Shown here piece by piece: positions 63,881 through 64,000 of a stretch of DNA of 64,000 bases. The stretch is from Streptomyces sp. MP131-18 (GTDB lineage Bacteria; Actinomycetota; Actinomycetes; Streptomycetales; Streptomycetaceae): contig NZ_LZNS01000001.1 of NCBI RefSeq assembly GCF_001984575.1, positions 5,421,933-5,485,932 on the forward strand. Reading direction: 5' to 3'. Position 1 is the first letter of the stretch; the number at the start of each line of letters is the position of its first letter. The notes under the pieces are model-generated. The model was not told the DNA's origin, ran no database searches, and was given only the letters and a program-made list of their open reading frames with translations. The position numbers were made by a program, and so were the translations under genes.

Positions 63881-64000
63881 TGGAGCGGCTGTCGCGCCTC
63901 GCCGCGGCGCACGGCGTCGCGACCTCCTACGCGCCGTCCGCCGACCGCCGCGTCGACGTCCCCGAGGACACCGTCGTCGCCGTACTCGCCGCACTCGGCG
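63880..64000 (+). CDS. malQ: 4-alpha-glucanotransferase, N-terminal fragment (runs off window)
   Basis: 40 residues are visible from ATG 63880: MERLSRLAAAHGVATSYAPS, then DRRVDVPEDTVVAVLAALG, the usual start of actinobacterial MalQ. The enzyme transfers alpha-1,4-glucan segments in maltodextrin metabolism. Only the non-catalytic N-terminus is present, so the call relies on this motif. Confidence 0.65.
   Translation, partial: MERLSRLAAAHGVATSYAPSADRRVDVPEDTVVAVLAALG

Overview
The window is high-GC actinomycete DNA, most likely Streptomyces or a close relative. The signs are the codon usage, GTG/TTG starts with GGAGG-type ribosome sites, a modular type I PKS, a TQXA/LAETG wall-anchored protein (class E sortase substrate), an EttA-type ABC-F protein, a group II truncated haemoglobin and a PknG-type kinase operon. 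All calls were made by reading the sequence; no database was searched.

Positions 1-17 kb hold a small biosynthetic locus. One giant minus-strand gene (13625 to beyond base 1) encodes what looks like an entire assembly line in one polypeptide: a KSQ loading module, two extension modules and a C-terminal thioesterase, i.e. a triketide synthase. The DH of the first extension module lacks its catalytic Asp, and the KR of the second lacks its catalytic Tyr and Asn. A divergent gene encodes a carboxymuconolactone-decarboxylase-like protein. Convergent to that is a minus-strand cassette recognisable as methoxymalonyl-ACP biosynthesis (FkbK-, FkbJ- and FkbG-like). Its FkbI-like acyl-CoA dehydrogenase is reduced to two end fragments and FkbH is absent, so the cassette looks like a fossil.

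Positions 17-37 kb are accessory DNA with many broken genes. They hold a LysR fragment, an aldo/keto reductase pseudogene carrying a 15-bp minisatellite, a fused double AraC regulator, an AKR-hydrolase-AKR operon, a membrane protein, an MBL hydrolase-carboxylesterase-RidA operon, and a large LuxR (LAL) regulator. A graveyard follows at 33.4-37.3 kb: two IS630-like 5' ends, a truncated enoyl-CoA hydratase, a frameshifted NmrA-like gene, an intact SnoaL-like gene and a frameshifted large serine integrase. The integrase remnant runs into the 3' half of tRNA-Arg(TCT) at 37.3 kb, which marks a plausible island edge.

From 37.5 kb to the end the genes are intact, tightly spaced and look like core chromosome. 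They include a pair of dynamin-like GTPases, the LAETG protein, ettA, a thioesterase and a conserved hypothetical. Next come a sialidase, a truncated haemoglobin, an EthD-domain protein with a divergent MerR regulator, and an ABC-2 drug-type exporter. A long minus-strand operon then runs GlnX-like membrane protein, GlnH-like binding protein, coiled-coil protein, PknG-like kinase, PP2C phosphatase, VWA protein and FHA protein; it resembles the mycobacterial amino-acid-sensing PknG system with extra partners. The window ends with a GNAT acetyltransferase, an MscS channel, an HNH endonuclease, a small acidic/proline-rich protein and the start of malQ.
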